A stretch of 64,000 nucleotides of DNA from Rhodovulum sp. P5 (GCF_002079305.1 NZ_CP015039.1:2960001-3024000), one strand, 5' to 3'. Counted from the first letter of the stretch, positions 45,823 through 54,949 are shown. Notes: generated from the sequence alone by a model not told the origin. A program made the numbers and translations.

Positions 45823-48800
45823 TTGCGCCGGGGGCTTTTCACCACAGTCGGACATGCGACGCGCCGCCTTGGCGCCGGGGTGGTGGGCCATCTGTGGGGC
45901 GTGATCGGCACGGTCAGCCTGTCGCTTGTCATCCTTTACGGTCTGCCGGCCACCGGTATTGCCGCGCTGGCCGATCTGCCGCTGCGCCTGTCGCTGCTGG
46001 CGGCGTTGCTGGTCGTGATCGGCGGGTCTGCCGTGATCGGTACGATCCTGAAACGCCGCCGTGCGCGCGCGTTCGAGGCCCGGCTGATGCCCGCGCTTGG
46101 GGACCGGGATATCCTTGCCGACCGGATGGACGCCGCCCTTGCCCGGCTGAAACGGGCGGGGGGGCGGAATTACCTGTATGCGCTGCCGTGGTATGTCATC
46201 GTCGGCCCGCCCGGGGCGGGCAAGACCACCGCGCTGCGCTATTCCGGGGTGGAGTTTCCGGGGCAGGACCTGTTGCCCGATCATGCGCAGGGCTTTGGCG
46301 GCACCCGCAACTGTGACTGGTGGTTCGCACGGCAGGCGGTGCTGATCGACACGGCCGGCCGCTATATGACGCGCGAAACCGACAGGGCGGCGGATACGGC
46401 AAGCTGGGCGGCGTTTCTGGACCTTTTGCACACGCACCGGCCCCACCAGCCGATCAATGGCGTGATCCTCGCCTTCTCGATCGAGGACCTGATGCGCGGG
46501 ACGCCCGAATTCCTGAACTGGCACGCCGCGACCATGCGCGAGCGTCTGGCGGAAATGCACGCCACGCTGGGCATCGACATCCCCGTGCATGTGCTGTTCA
46601 CAAAGGCCGACCTGATCTCGGGTTTTCGCGAGTGTTTCGGCGGCTTCTCGAAGATGCAGCGGCGGGATGTCTGGGGCTGCACCTTCCAGGGCGGGACCGG
46701 CAAGGACCCCACCTATCAGCGGGTGGGAGAGGAATTCGACGCGCTGGTCCGGCGGTTGTCGGACCTCGTCGTCGGCTGGATGGCCAGAGAGCCCGACAGC
46801 GCCACCCGCATCGCGGCCTTTGGCCTGCCCGAGCAGATGGCGTTGCTGCGCCCGCGGGTCGAGGATTTCCTGCAACAGGTCTTTGCGCCGCCGCGGCAGG
46901 GCCGAAAGGCGATCCTGCGCGGTTTCTATTTCACCTCCGGCACGCAGGAGGGCACGCCGGTCGATCAGATCCTTGGCCTGATGTCGCGCGAAAGCGGCAA
47001 GGCCCAAGGCCCGCTGCCGGCCTTCATGTCCGGCACGGGAAAGAGCTTTTTCCTGCACGACCTGATGACCAAGGTCATCTTCGCCGAACGCGACTGGGTC
47101 ATCTTCGACCGCCGTGCGGGGCGCCGGGCCCGGTTCTGGCGCCGGATCGGTCTGGGACTGACGGGCATGGTTACGGCGGGCACGATGGCGGGGCTTGGGC
47201 TCAGCTATTGGCAGAACGCCTCGCTCGTCCGGGATGCAGAGGCCGGGGCGGCGGTCTATCTGGGGGCGGCACGGGCGGCGCTGGTCCAATCCGTCATCGA
47301 GGATCCGGACCCGCTGAAGGTGTTGCCCCATCTCGACGCGCTGCGGCAGTTGCCGGGGGGCTATGGGGCGGGGCCGGCGGGCCCGTTCCGCCTGGGCTTC
47401 GGCCTGTCGCGTCAGCGGGAGATCGGCCGCGCCGCCCGGCAGGCCTATTGTGACGGGCTGGAACGGCTGCTGCGGCCGCGGCTGATGCTGCATCTGGAAA
47501 ACGAACTGCCGCGGCTGGTCATCGCGGGCGATGCCGCGGCTCTTTACCGGGCACTGAGGGTCTACATGCTGCTGGCCCATGATCCGGAGGCACGCGGCAA
47601 CGGCGATGCCGCCATTCGCAGCTATTTCGCGCAAGCCTGGCGGGGGGCGATGCCCGCGGCGGAGGCCGCGGCGCTGGAGGCGCATCTGGCCGTGATGCTG
47701 TCGCTTGATGGTGACCGTGCCCCGTCGTTGCGCCCCGATGAGGGGCTGAAGGCCGCGGCACGGGCGGGCTTTGCGGGCCTGCCGCTGACCGACCGGGTTC
47801 TGACCGTGCTGGAGGAACGGGCCTTCGCCGCGGGGGTTCCGGACCTCGTCTTGCCCGACCGGATCGGGGCGGATTCGGCCGCCGTATTCCGCACCACCGA
47901 CACCACTGCGCTTGGGGCGCTGGCCGTGCCCGGGCTTTACACCGCGGCGGGGTTTGCGCAGGTCCTTGGCCCCGATCTGGGCGCGGCGGCGGAACTCTGG
48001 CGGTCGGAACAATGGGTCCGCGGCGACACCCCTGCGCCGCCTGACACCGCGCGGCAACTGGCCGTCCTGCGCGCGGCCGTGGCCGAGCGCTACCGGCAGC
48101 GCTTCGATACCGCATGGCGGGACCTGTTCGACCGGCTCGCGCTGAAACAGCCCTCCGCCGATCCGCCGGACTATGCGCGGTTGGGGCTGATCGCGTCCCC
48201 GGAGCGTTCCCCGCTGCTGCAACTGATGGCCACCGTCGCGGCCGAAACGCGCCTGACCGACACGACGGTCGGGGCGGACGATATTGCCATGCTGGCCCAG
48301 GCGATCAGCGCCGATTTCGCGGACTGGCACGCGCTGACGAACGGCGCGCCGGGCCAACGGCCGGCCGATGCGGTGATCGATGGCTTCGGTGCCTTGCACA
48401 GCGTTTTGGCCACGGCGGCCCGGGCGCCGTCCCCGGCCGATGATGACCGGTTGAGCCGGACGCTGGCGGCCCTGTCGGCGCAGGCTGGGGATATGCCGGC
48501 CCCGATCGCGCGGATGATCGCGGCCACCGTGGCCGATATCCGCACCGATGACCCCGCCTCTGCGCTGTCGGCCATGAACGCGGCGCTTGCCCATGACATC
48601 ACCGCCCCCTGCCGGGCCGGGCTGGCGCGGCGCTTTCCCTTCGCGGACGGGCCCGAACAGGTCGGCCCCGGTGACTTTGCGGCAGGCTTCGCACCGGGGG
48701 GGCGGATGGACCGCTTCGTTGCCGATCACCTGCGCCCCTATGTGATCGAACGTGCCGAGGGCCTGCGGCCCGATCTTGGCACCGCCATCGGGCAGCGGCT

Positions 48801-49260
48801 GCGAGCCGAAACGCTGGCGCGTTTCGATGCCGCCAAGCGCATACAGCGCGCCTATTTCCCCGATGGCATGACAACCCCGCGGGTGGCAATGTCGATCCGG
48901 CTGGAGGCGGCCAGCCCGGCGGTGGCGCGCGCCGATCTGACGCTTCAAGGGGCGGCAATTGCCCTGGTTCCGGGCGGCCCGGCCGCAGATGTTGTCTGGA
49001 CGGGGGCGGGCACCGGTGTGAAGATTGCGTTGTACGGTGCACAGTCCGAACCGCTTGGCACATTCGACTTCGCCGAAGGCAACTGGGATGTGGCAAGGTG
49101 GCTGCGCAGGGCTGCACCGCATGTGCAGGGCAATACCGTCGCCCTGCGGCAGGACATAAACGGCCACTCGGTCGGGTTTCGGCTCCGCTTTGCAGGGGAC
49201 ACGGTGCCCTTCCTGATGCCGGAGCTTGGGGCGTTCCGATGCCCCGAAACGCTGGACTGA
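45823..49260 (+). CDS. Second TssM-type protein with ATPase motif
   Basis: 1145 residues, paralogue of the TssM at 28468. Two N-terminal membrane helices (about 22-45 and 50-70), NTPase domain with Walker A GPPGAGKT (128-135) and GFGGTRNCDWWFARQAVLID, a third helix (about 440-460), and a large periplasmic domain. The start is a TTG, needed because the first helices lie upstream of any good ATG; GGGGGAT is 7 nt before it. Nothing suggests decay: the frame is intact and motifs conserved. It follows the second TssL by 4 bp, making a complete second TssL/TssM pair. Confidence 0.92.
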   Translation: MRRGLFTTVGHATRRLGAGVVGHLWGVIGTVSLSLVILYGLPATGIAALADLPLRLSLLAALLVVIGGSAVIGTILKRRRARAFEARLMPALGDRDILADRMDAALARLKRAGGRNYLYALPWYVIVGPPGAGKTTALRYSGVEFPGQDLLPDHAQGFGGTRNCDWWFARQAVLIDTAGRYMTRETDRAADTASWAAFLDLLHTHRPHQPINGVILAFSIEDLMRGTPEFLNWHAATMRERLAEMHATLGIDIPVHVLFTKADLISGFRECFGGFSKMQRRDVWGCTFQGGTGKDPTYQRVGEEFDALVRRLSDLVVGWMAREPDSATRIAAFGLPEQMALLRPRVEDFLQQVFAPPRQGRKAILRGFYFTSGTQEGTPVDQILGLMSRESGKAQGPLPAFMSGTGKSFFLHDLMTKVIFAERDWVIFDRRAGRRARFWRRIGLGLTGMVTAGTMAGLGLSYWQNASLVRDAEAGAAVYLGAARAALVQSVIEDPDPLKVLPHLDALRQLPGGYGAGPAGPFRLGFGLSRQREIGRAARQAYCDGLERLLRPRLMLHLENELPRLVIAGDAAALYRALRVYMLLAHDPEARGNGDAAIRSYFAQAWRGAMPAAEAAALEAHLAVMLSLDGDRAPSLRPDEGLKAAARAGFAGLPLTDRVLTVLEERAFAAGVPDLVLPDRIGADSAAVFRTTDTTALGALAVPGLYTAAGFAQVLGPDLGAAAELWRSEQWVRGDTPAPPDTARQLAVLRAAVAERYRQRFDTAWRDLFDRLALKQPSADPPDYARLGLIASPERSPLLQLMATVAAETRLTDTTVGADDIAMLAQAISADFADWHALTNGAPGQRPADAVIDGFGALHSVLATAARAPSPADDDRLSRTLAALSAQAGDMPAPIARMIAATVADIRTDDPASALSAMNAALAHDITAPCRAGLARRFPFADGPEQVGPGDFAAGFAPGGRMDRFVADHLRPYVIERAEGLRPDLGTAIGQRLRAETLARFDAAKRIQRAYFPDGMTTPRVAMSIRLEAASPAVARADLTLQGAAIALVPGGPAADVVWTGAGTGVKIALYGAQSEPLGTFDFAEGNWDVARWLRRAAPHVQGNTVALRQDINGHSVGFRLRFAGDTVPFLMPELGAFRCPETLD

Positions 49261-49328
49261 CGGGGCCGTCGGCCCAGAAGACCACCGGGCAGCACAGACC
49301 CGGACCGAAAAACGGGCAGGAGACCACG

Positions 49329-50132
49329 ATGAAGCAGGACAGCGGTTTCACCTTTCAGACCGGGCAGGCGACGGATGTGGGCAAACGGCGCAAGATCAAC
49401 GAGGACAGCCTGCTTGCCCGGCCCGAGCGCGGCCTTTGGGTGGTGGCCGACGGAATGGGCGGGCATTCGGCGGGGGATTTCGCCTCGCAGACGGTGGTGG
49501 CGGCGCTCGACCGTGTCGATGGCGCCGACACGGGCGCGGCGCTGCTGGCGCAGGTCAGCGACAGCATAGCGGCGGCGAACCGGCGCATCCATCAAGAGGC
49601 GCGTGATTTGCAGACCGATACCATCGGCGCGACGGTCGTGGTGCTGATGGCGCATGGGTCCGAGTTTACCTGCCTGTGGTCCGGCGACAGCCGCGTTTAC
49701 CAGTTGCGCGGGGGCAAGCTGACACAGACGACACGGGATCATACAGAGGTGCAGATGCTGCTGGATGCCGGGGCGATTTCCCCCGAACAGGCGGCGAACT
49801 GGCCGCGCCGGAACGTGATCACCCATGCCATCGGGGTGGACGAGACGCCGGAATTCGATGTGGTCACCGGCACGCTGGAGGCAGACGATACATTTATCCT
49901 GTGTTCCGACGGATTGACCGAGCATCTGTCGGACTACGAGATCGCGATTTATGCCGACACGCTGCCCCCGCAGGACGCCTGCGATGCGATGGTGGCCCTG
50001 ACGCTGGACCGGGGCGCGAAAGACAATGTGACGGTGGTCGTGATGCGCTGTCTGCCGGGTGAGGAGTTGGAACCGGTCACCATGGATGACATGCTGGGAC
50101 TGCAAAGCGATATCCGCGAGGACGAGGGATGA
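49329..50132 (+). CDS. PP2C-family Ser/Thr phosphatase (second copy)
   Basis: 267-residue PP2C phosphatase with RKINEDSLLA, VVADGMGGHSAGDFAS, TDTIGATVVVLM, WSGDSRVYQL and CSDGLTEHLS. ATG at 49329 has GGAG 7 nt upstream; the longer open frame upstream is inside tssM2 and is not used. Its stop overlaps the ppkA start (ATGA), so phosphatase and kinase are produced together. Compared with the PppA copy at 32831, it has a C-terminal extension of about 20 residues (MDDMLGLQSDIREDEG). Confidence 0.93.
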   Translation: MKQDSGFTFQTGQATDVGKRRKINEDSLLARPERGLWVVADGMGGHSAGDFASQTVVAALDRVDGADTGAALLAQVSDSIAAANRRIHQEARDLQTDTIGATVVVLMAHGSEFTCLWSGDSRVYQLRGGKLTQTTRDHTEVQMLLDAGAISPEQAANWPRRNVITHAIGVDETPEFDVVTGTLEADDTFILCSDGLTEHLSDYEIAIYADTLPPQDACDAMVALTLDRGAKDNVTVVVMRCLPGEELEPVTMDDMLGLQSDIREDEG

Positions 50133-52246
50133 GCGGCACTGACAACGACCTGCCGGACGATGACGATGACCGCACCCGTGTCGTTCACCCGCATGGCGGG
50201 ACGGACCGGCCAAAAACCGATGCCGGGTCGGCCCCGCCGCCGGACGACTCGCTTGCGCCGACGCAATACGCCCCGCGGGCGGGGGACGATTCGGTCGCGC
50301 CGACCCAGATTGCACCGCGCGCGCAGGATTCCGACATCGAACGCACGGTGGTCGCCACCCCGGCCCCGAACCGTAATAGCGGCAAGCTGCCCATTGGCAC
50401 GCTGATCAACAACAACTACCGGATCGACCAGGTTCTGAAATCCGGCGGCATGGGCGAGGTCTATCGCGGGATCGAGATCCATACCGGCGACCCGGTGGCG
50501 ATCAAGGCGATCCTGAAGGAACGCGCCGACGATGCCGAGGCGGGGCTGATGTTCAAGCGCGAGGCGCGCACGCTGCGCCAGCTCTCGGACGAGACCATCG
50601 TCAGGTACTACAACTACGTCCCCGATCCGCATCTTCAGCGCTATTTCCTGGTGATGGAGTTCATCGAGGGCGTGCCGCTGAAGGACTACATCGCCGAACA
50701 TGGCGCGCTGTCGGTGGAGGAGGTTCTGACCCTGCTGGCGCGACTGGCCAAGGGGCTGGCCGCCGCACATGCCAAGGAGGTCATCCACCGCGATCTGTCG
50801 CCCGACAACGTGATGCTGGCCCGCGGGCGCGTGGAAGAGGCCCGGCTGATCGATTTCGGCATCGCCAAGTCGACGGTGGTGAAAGAGGGCACCATCGACG
50901 GGCGTTTCGCGGGCAAGATCAAATATGCCGCGCCGGAACAGCTTGGCCATTTCGACGGCAAGGTCACGCAGGTCACCGACATCTACGGGCTGGGCCTGCT
51001 GATCGCGGCGGCGGCCATCGGCAAACCGCTGGATATGGGCACGACCTTTGTCGAGGCGGTGCAGACGCGCCAGTCGGTTCCCGACCTGTCCGAGGCCCCG
51101 CCGGAGCTGCGCCCGATCCTGTCCTACATGCTTGAGCCCGATCCGGCGGCGCGCCCACCCTCGATGCTGGACGTCAAGGCGATGGCCGAGGATCCCACGA
51201 AGATCCCGCAGCAATATCTTGGCGGCTGGGTGCCTCCCGCGCCTGCATGGTCTGATCCGACGCGGGTGGTCTCTTCCGCCGGGGGGCCGACGATGGGCAG
51301 CATGGCACCGGGCCTGCAGGTGCCCGGCATGACGCAATCGGGCACATGGACATCGTCCTCTCGCAGTTCCGTCGGCACGATGACGGGCATGGGCAGCGCC
51401 GCGCCGGGATCGCTTCCGCCCCTGCCTGCGTCGCAGAAATCGGGCGGCGGCCTGGTGCCGGCCCTTTTGACGCTGCTGCTCTTGGGGGCGTTGGGCGGCG
51501 GCGGATACTATGCGTGGTCCACCGGTCTGATCGGTGGCCAACCGACGGACCAGGCGGAGGGGGAGGGGGCCAACGCGCCGCCAAGGACCCAGACGAGCGG
51601 CATCCCCGCGCCCTTGACCGACACGCGCGAGGGCTTTCTTGCCGGGTTCGAGACCGGCCCCTGCACCTTTGTCAGCCGCGTGGCCCAGGGGCCCAATGCC
51701 GGCGTGATCGAGGGATATTCTGCGTCGGGCGATGCCTTTGCCGGGCTGCCCACGGCCTATGAGGAGAAATTCGGCGCCCGGCCCGAGGTGCTGCCGCGGC
51801 AGGTGACCTCTGACCAATGCGCGGTGCTGGCCTTTGCCCGCGCGCTTCAGGGCCGGGGCCGCAACGGGGTAGAACTGTTCCTGTCCGCCGAAAAGGTGCC
51901 CAGCCAGACACCGGTGACCGCGCAACTGACCGTGCCGTCGACGCAGTCGGTGTGGCTGGTGCTGATCAGCCCGCGCGGCAATGTCTATAACCTGTCAAGC
52001 CGCCTGTCGCAGCCCGTGGGCAACCAGCGCAGCGCAAGCTTTGCCCTGACGCTGGGACAAGGGGTGGAGGAGGCGCCGCAGCTTTTGCTGGCGGTCGAAA
52101 GCGACGAACCCCTGACCAGTGCCGCCCTGATCCGGGATCGCGAAAACGCTGCCGCCATCCTGCCGCGGATCCTGCGCGAGATCGAAGGCCGCAACGGGGC
52201 CTCAAGCGCCAGCCTTGCCTATCTGAAGCTGACCGCCGCGGAATAG
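50129..52246 (+). CDS. ppkA: T6SS-linked Ser/Thr protein kinase PpkA with periplasmic sensor-like domain
   Basis: 705 residues. N-terminal 90 residues are acidic and carry Thr motifs: DDDRTRVVHP (T16), APTQYAPRA, APTQIAPRA and IERTVVATP (T73), likely phosphorylation sites. Kinase domain about 95-360 with K126, HRDLSPDN (H220-N227), DFG (242-244) and APE. A Pro/Ser/Gly linker leads to one membrane helix (about 440-463), then a periplasmic domain (about 495-705). That domain has two Cys 52 residues apart (PCTF, DQCAVL), a GNVYNLSSRL region and PQLLLAVESDEPL, resembling DUF4384-type domains and the gene at 52260. This fits a kinase that senses the envelope and phosphorylates T6SS parts. Confidence 0.93.
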   Translation: MSGTDNDLPDDDDDRTRVVHPHGGTDRPKTDAGSAPPPDDSLAPTQYAPRAGDDSVAPTQIAPRAQDSDIERTVVATPAPNRNSGKLPIGTLINNNYRIDQVLKSGGMGEVYRGIEIHTGDPVAIKAILKERADDAEAGLMFKREARTLRQLSDETIVRYYNYVPDPHLQRYFLVMEFIEGVPLKDYIAEHGALSVEEVLTLLARLAKGLAAAHAKEVIHRDLSPDNVMLARGRVEEARLIDFGIAKSTVVKEGTIDGRFAGKIKYAAPEQLGHFDGKVTQVTDIYGLGLLIAAAAIGKPLDMGTTFVEAVQTRQSVPDLSEAPPELRPILSYMLEPDPAARPPSMLDVKAMAEDPTKIPQQYLGGWVPPAPAWSDPTRVVSSAGGPTMGSMAPGLQVPGMTQSGTWTSSSRSSVGTMTGMGSAAPGSLPPLPASQKSGGGLVPALLTLLLLGALGGGGYYAWSTGLIGGQPTDQAEGEGANAPPRTQTSGIPAPLTDTREGFLAGFETGPCTFVSRVAQGPNAGVIEGYSASGDAFAGLPTAYEEKFGARPEVLPRQVTSDQCAVLAFARALQGRGRNGVELFLSAEKVPSQTPVTAQLTVPSTQSVWLVLISPRGNVYNLSSRLSQPVGNQRSASFALTLGQGVEEAPQLLLAVESDEPLTSAALIRDRENAAAILPRILREIEGRNGASSASLAYLKLTAAE

Positions 52247-52259
52247 CCCGCGCGTCCGG

Positions 52260-53645
52260 TCAGCGCACGTCGAAGGCCAGAATGGCAAGGGCTGCGTCCC
52301 GCGCGACCGCGGCGTCGAGATCGCGGAATACCGTCTCCGACCGCTGTCCGCTGCGCGCCGTCAGCCGGTCCAGCGGTTCGGGCGAGGCAACGGCCAGCAA
52401 CAGTTGCTTGGTATCCCGCCGCGGGCCGACGCGGGTCACCGGCACGTCGAACCGGATCTCGTTGCCCTGCCGGGCAATGAACCGGCCGAGGGTCTGCACC
52501 ACGCCGTTGTTGTCAACCAGCAGCAGGGTCAGGTTGCGGTCGCCGACCCCCCGCAGAACCCCCGACAGGCGGTTGCCGCTGGGCACCTCTGACCGTTCCA
52601 GTCGGATGCCGATGCGGGTCGCCGGATAGTCCCGGTTGCGCACGACGAAACGCAGCGCTTCGCATTGGCGCCCGTCGATCAGCGTGCGGGTCTGGCGGAT
52701 ATCGGCATCGTCCTGCCGCACCAGAAGGTTTTCGGCAAAGCGCCCCATCGCGCCATCCTCTGCCGCGATCAGCGACAAGCCGATACCCGTGTCGCCCACG
52801 CGGCGGGGCAGGGCGATCAGGCAATCCTCTCGCCCGGCATCGCGGATGCGCCGGATCAGGTCGCCCACGGCAATGTCGCGGGCAGAGGGCGGCGTGCGCG
52901 GTATGCGGCGGACACGGGGGGCCGCGGGCGCGGACGGTATGGCCTCGATCGCCTCCGGGCCCGTTTGCGGCAGCGCGGGGATGACCTCTTCGGGCTCGAC
53001 GAGCGGGGCGACAGGGTCGGGTGGTTGTACCGCGGGCGCGATCTCATCGGGCCGACGCGGCACGGGCACGGGGTCGGCCGATGGGGGCAGCGCGGCCAGT
53101 TCCAACTCCTGGGATTCGGCGATTTCGGGGGCGGGCGCCACGGCCTCGGGGGGCTCTGCGGTGATGGCCGGAATACCAAGGGGCACGACGGGTTGCAGCG
53201 CCTCGCCCCCCTGCGGCGCGGTTTCGTCGAACACCGCCGCCGGGCCAAGGCCGTCCTCGGCAATCAGCGGGCTTGTCGCCACGGGGGCGGCTGAAATCCC
53301 TTCCTCCGGCACCAGCGCTGACAGGTCGTCGATGGTGGGCAGCGTCTGCCCGACGGCGTCCAGGGGGGCGGGCGCGACCTCGGCCAATTCGGGTGTCGCG
53401 GTTTCCGCGGTCAGGGCCTCGGCTTGGGGCGTCTCGGGACCTGCCTCCACCGGCAGGGCCTCTACCGGTTCAAGCGTCTCGGCCGCAAGCGTGTCCTCGG
53501 GCGTGACGGCGGCAAGGGTATCGGCGACAAGCGCTTCGGCCTCCGGGGCAAGGGGGGCGGCTTCGACCGCCGGTGCCTCTGCCACCGCCTGGGGGGCGAG
53601 CGTTTCGGGCTCGGGGGCCGCCGCATCCATCGCTTCGGGCGTCAC
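52260..53645 (-). CDS. Ala/Pro/Glu-rich protein with PpkA-like sensor domain; may be the C-terminal part of a TonB-like fusion
   Basis: 461 residues from a GTG that overlaps the preceding stop (GTGA). Residues 1-250 are a low-complexity Ala/Pro/Glu linker; from about 260 there is a folded domain homologous to the periplasmic part of PpkA: EDCLIAL and RQCEAL with cysteines 53 apart (52 in PpkA), then EVPSG, LTLLLVDNNGVVQTLGRF and KQLLLAVASPEPLDRL. There is no signal peptide or membrane segment, so as a separate protein it would stay in the cytoplasm, unlike the PpkA domain. A -1 shift in the CCCC run at 53652-53655 (plus-strand GGGG) would fuse it to the TonB-like gene with a seamless linker. 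Either separate coupled genes or one frameshifted protein. Confidence 0.75.
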   Translation of the reverse strand: MTPEAMDAAAPEPETLAPQAVAEAPAVEAAPLAPEAEALVADTLAAVTPEDTLAAETLEPVEALPVEAGPETPQAEALTAETATPELAEVAPAPLDAVGQTLPTIDDLSALVPEEGISAAPVATSPLIAEDGLGPAAVFDETAPQGGEALQPVVPLGIPAITAEPPEAVAPAPEIAESQELELAALPPSADPVPVPRRPDEIAPAVQPPDPVAPLVEPEEVIPALPQTGPEAIEAIPSAPAAPRVRRIPRTPPSARDIAVGDLIRRIRDAGREDCLIALPRRVGDTGIGLSLIAAEDGAMGRFAENLLVRQDDADIRQTRTLIDGRQCEALRFVVRNRDYPATRIGIRLERSEVPSGNRLSGVLRGVGDRNLTLLLVDNNGVVQTLGRFIARQGNEIRFDVPVTRVGPRRDTKQLLLAVASPEPLDRLTARSGQRSETVFRDLDAAVARDAALAILAFDVR

Positions 53646-54082
53646 GTTAGCGGGGCCTCGGGTGACAGCCCCTCTGCCGCGTCCGCAGTGCCGGGGGCGA
53701 TGGCGTCGGCCAGCGGCTGAAGCGGCTCTGCCGCTTCGGGCTCCACCCGGTCGGGCGCGGTAAAGTCCTGCGGGGCAAGGGCGTCAGGCTCCGTCTGGGC
53801 CAGATCCTCGCCCGCCTGATCGAAGGGGAACCCGTCAAGCCCGGCAGAGTCCGGCAGATCGGCGCTGTCCAGACGCTCCATCAGACCGGCAAGCATGTCG
53901 GTCTCAAGCTGTTCCAGCGAAATCTGGAAATCGGGGCGCTGCGTTCGGGCCTGCCGGTCTTGCACCACGTCCAAGAGGTTCGACATCATCAACGCGATCA
54001 CCGCCCCGTGCATCGCGACCGACCCCAGACCGGACAGGGCCCAGGCACCCGGCGTGTTGCTGCCATAGGGAAGATAGCTCAT
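53642..54082 (-). CDS. TonB-like membrane-anchor protein
   Basis: 146 residues. One membrane helix (about 14-36) contains SVAMHGAVIAL with H25, closely matching the SV..HGAV segment of the E. coli TonB anchor whose His is essential. After it there is an acidic Pro/Ala-rich stretch but no TonB C-terminal domain. It overlaps the second ExbD by 4 bp (ATGA) and the following gene by GTGA. As encoded it is a TonB N-terminal half without its effector domain; the next frame may supply the other half (see the 52260-53645 entry). Confidence 0.72.
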   Translation of the reverse strand: MSYLPYGSNTPGAWALSGLGSVAMHGAVIALMMSNLLDVVQDRQARTQRPDFQISLEQLETDMLAGLMERLDSADLPDSAGLDGFPFDQAGEDLAQTEPDALAPQDFTAPDRVEPEAAEPLQPLADAIAPGTADAAEGLSPEAPLT

Positions 54083-54480
54083 GGCGGCGTGTTTCTGTGG
54101 ATGGTGACGAGGCGAAGTTCGAGATGCGAAAACTCCGGCTTTGCGAGCAGTTCCAGCAGGATTTGTGCGCTTTCGTTCCGGTCGATCAGAAGATGCAGGA
54201 TGCTGGCGTCGGCAAGGGCGATGCCCAGTGCCTCTGGCTCTATCGGGTCGCCGTTCAGCGAAATCTCGTTTTCGCTGCCCCAGATCAGGATGGGCTTGGG
54301 CAGGTTCTCGATCGGCAGTTCCGCGGTTTCCGACAACTCCACCGCGATCCCCGGGGCATTGGCCAACTGCCCGGTGACGAGAAAGAAGAAGATCAGCAGC
54401 AGCACGATGTTGACGATGGTCAGCGATACGTCGGTGCGCATCCCGACATTGGTCTTGGGGATCAGGCGGCGCATCGTCAT
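54079..54480 (-). CDS. ExbD/TolR-family protein (second)
   Basis: 133 residues. One N-terminal membrane helix (about 18-38; DVSLTIVNIVLLLIFFFLVT) with the conserved membrane Asp (D16) needed for proton-driven movement in ExbD/TolR, then a small periplasmic domain (LIDRNESAQILLELLAKPEF). ATG at 54480 begins 1 bp after the preceding stop; an alternative ATG is at 54474. Having two different ExbD-type genes in one operon is common in some TonB systems. Confidence 0.85.
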   Translation of the reverse strand: MTMRRLIPKTNVGMRTDVSLTIVNIVLLLIFFFLVTGQLANAPGIAVELSETAELPIENLPKPILIWGSENEISLNGDPIEPEALGIALADASILHLLIDRNESAQILLELLAKPEFSHLELRLVTIHRNTPP

Positions 54481-54481
54481 C

Positions 54482-54949
54482 CTAGACCGACCCTTCGGCG
54501 ATGCGCACCGACAGGACATTCGCCTTGGCCAGCCCGGCGAGCACGGTCGCCACGTCCTGCACCCGTGCGGTATCGCGCACAAGGATGATGACCTCGGCCG
54601 GGGCCTCCTCGCTGCCAAGGGCCGCAGCCAGACCTTCGAGGGCATCGAAACCGAATTCCTGCCCGCCGACGATGATCGTTTCGCTTTCCAGCGTCCAGAT
54701 CGCGACCTGGGCCGAGGGCGGCGCCGGTAACGCCGCGGCCGGGGCCTGCGTGCCGGTGCCGCTGCCCGAGGACACGGACGGCGCCTTGGGCGGTGGCGCG
54801 GCGGTCTGCACGGTCAACAGCGAGTAGGGCGTCAGGCTGGAGGTCAGCATGAAGAAGATCAGAAGCTGGAACATCGCGTCTGCCAGCGGCGTCATCGCAA
54901 AGCGATAGCTGCGGGGCCGTTCCGGCAGTTTCGTCCTCAACGCCGACAT
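54482..54949 (-). CDS. ExbD/TolR-family protein (first)
   Basis: 155 residues. MTPLADAMFQLLIFFMLTSS forms the membrane helix (about 19-42), with D24 at the position of the essential ExbD/TolR aspartate. A Pro/Ser/Gly linker precedes a C-terminal ExbD-like fold (IILVRDTARVQDVATVLAGL). Starts 15 bp after the ExbB stop. With ExbB it should form a proton-motive-force-driven motor. Confidence 0.87.
   Translation of the reverse strand: MSALRTKLPERPRSYRFAMTPLADAMFQLLIFFMLTSSLTPYSLLTVQTAAPPPKAPSVSSGSGTGTQAPAAALPAPPSAQVAIWTLESETIIVGGQEFGFDALEGLAAALGSEEAPAEVIILVRDTARVQDVATVLAGLAKANVLSVRIAEGSV

Noticed and set aside
45484..49167. A 1227-residue minus-strand open frame
   Set aside because: Mirror of the second TssM, low-complexity Arg/Gly/Pro translation.
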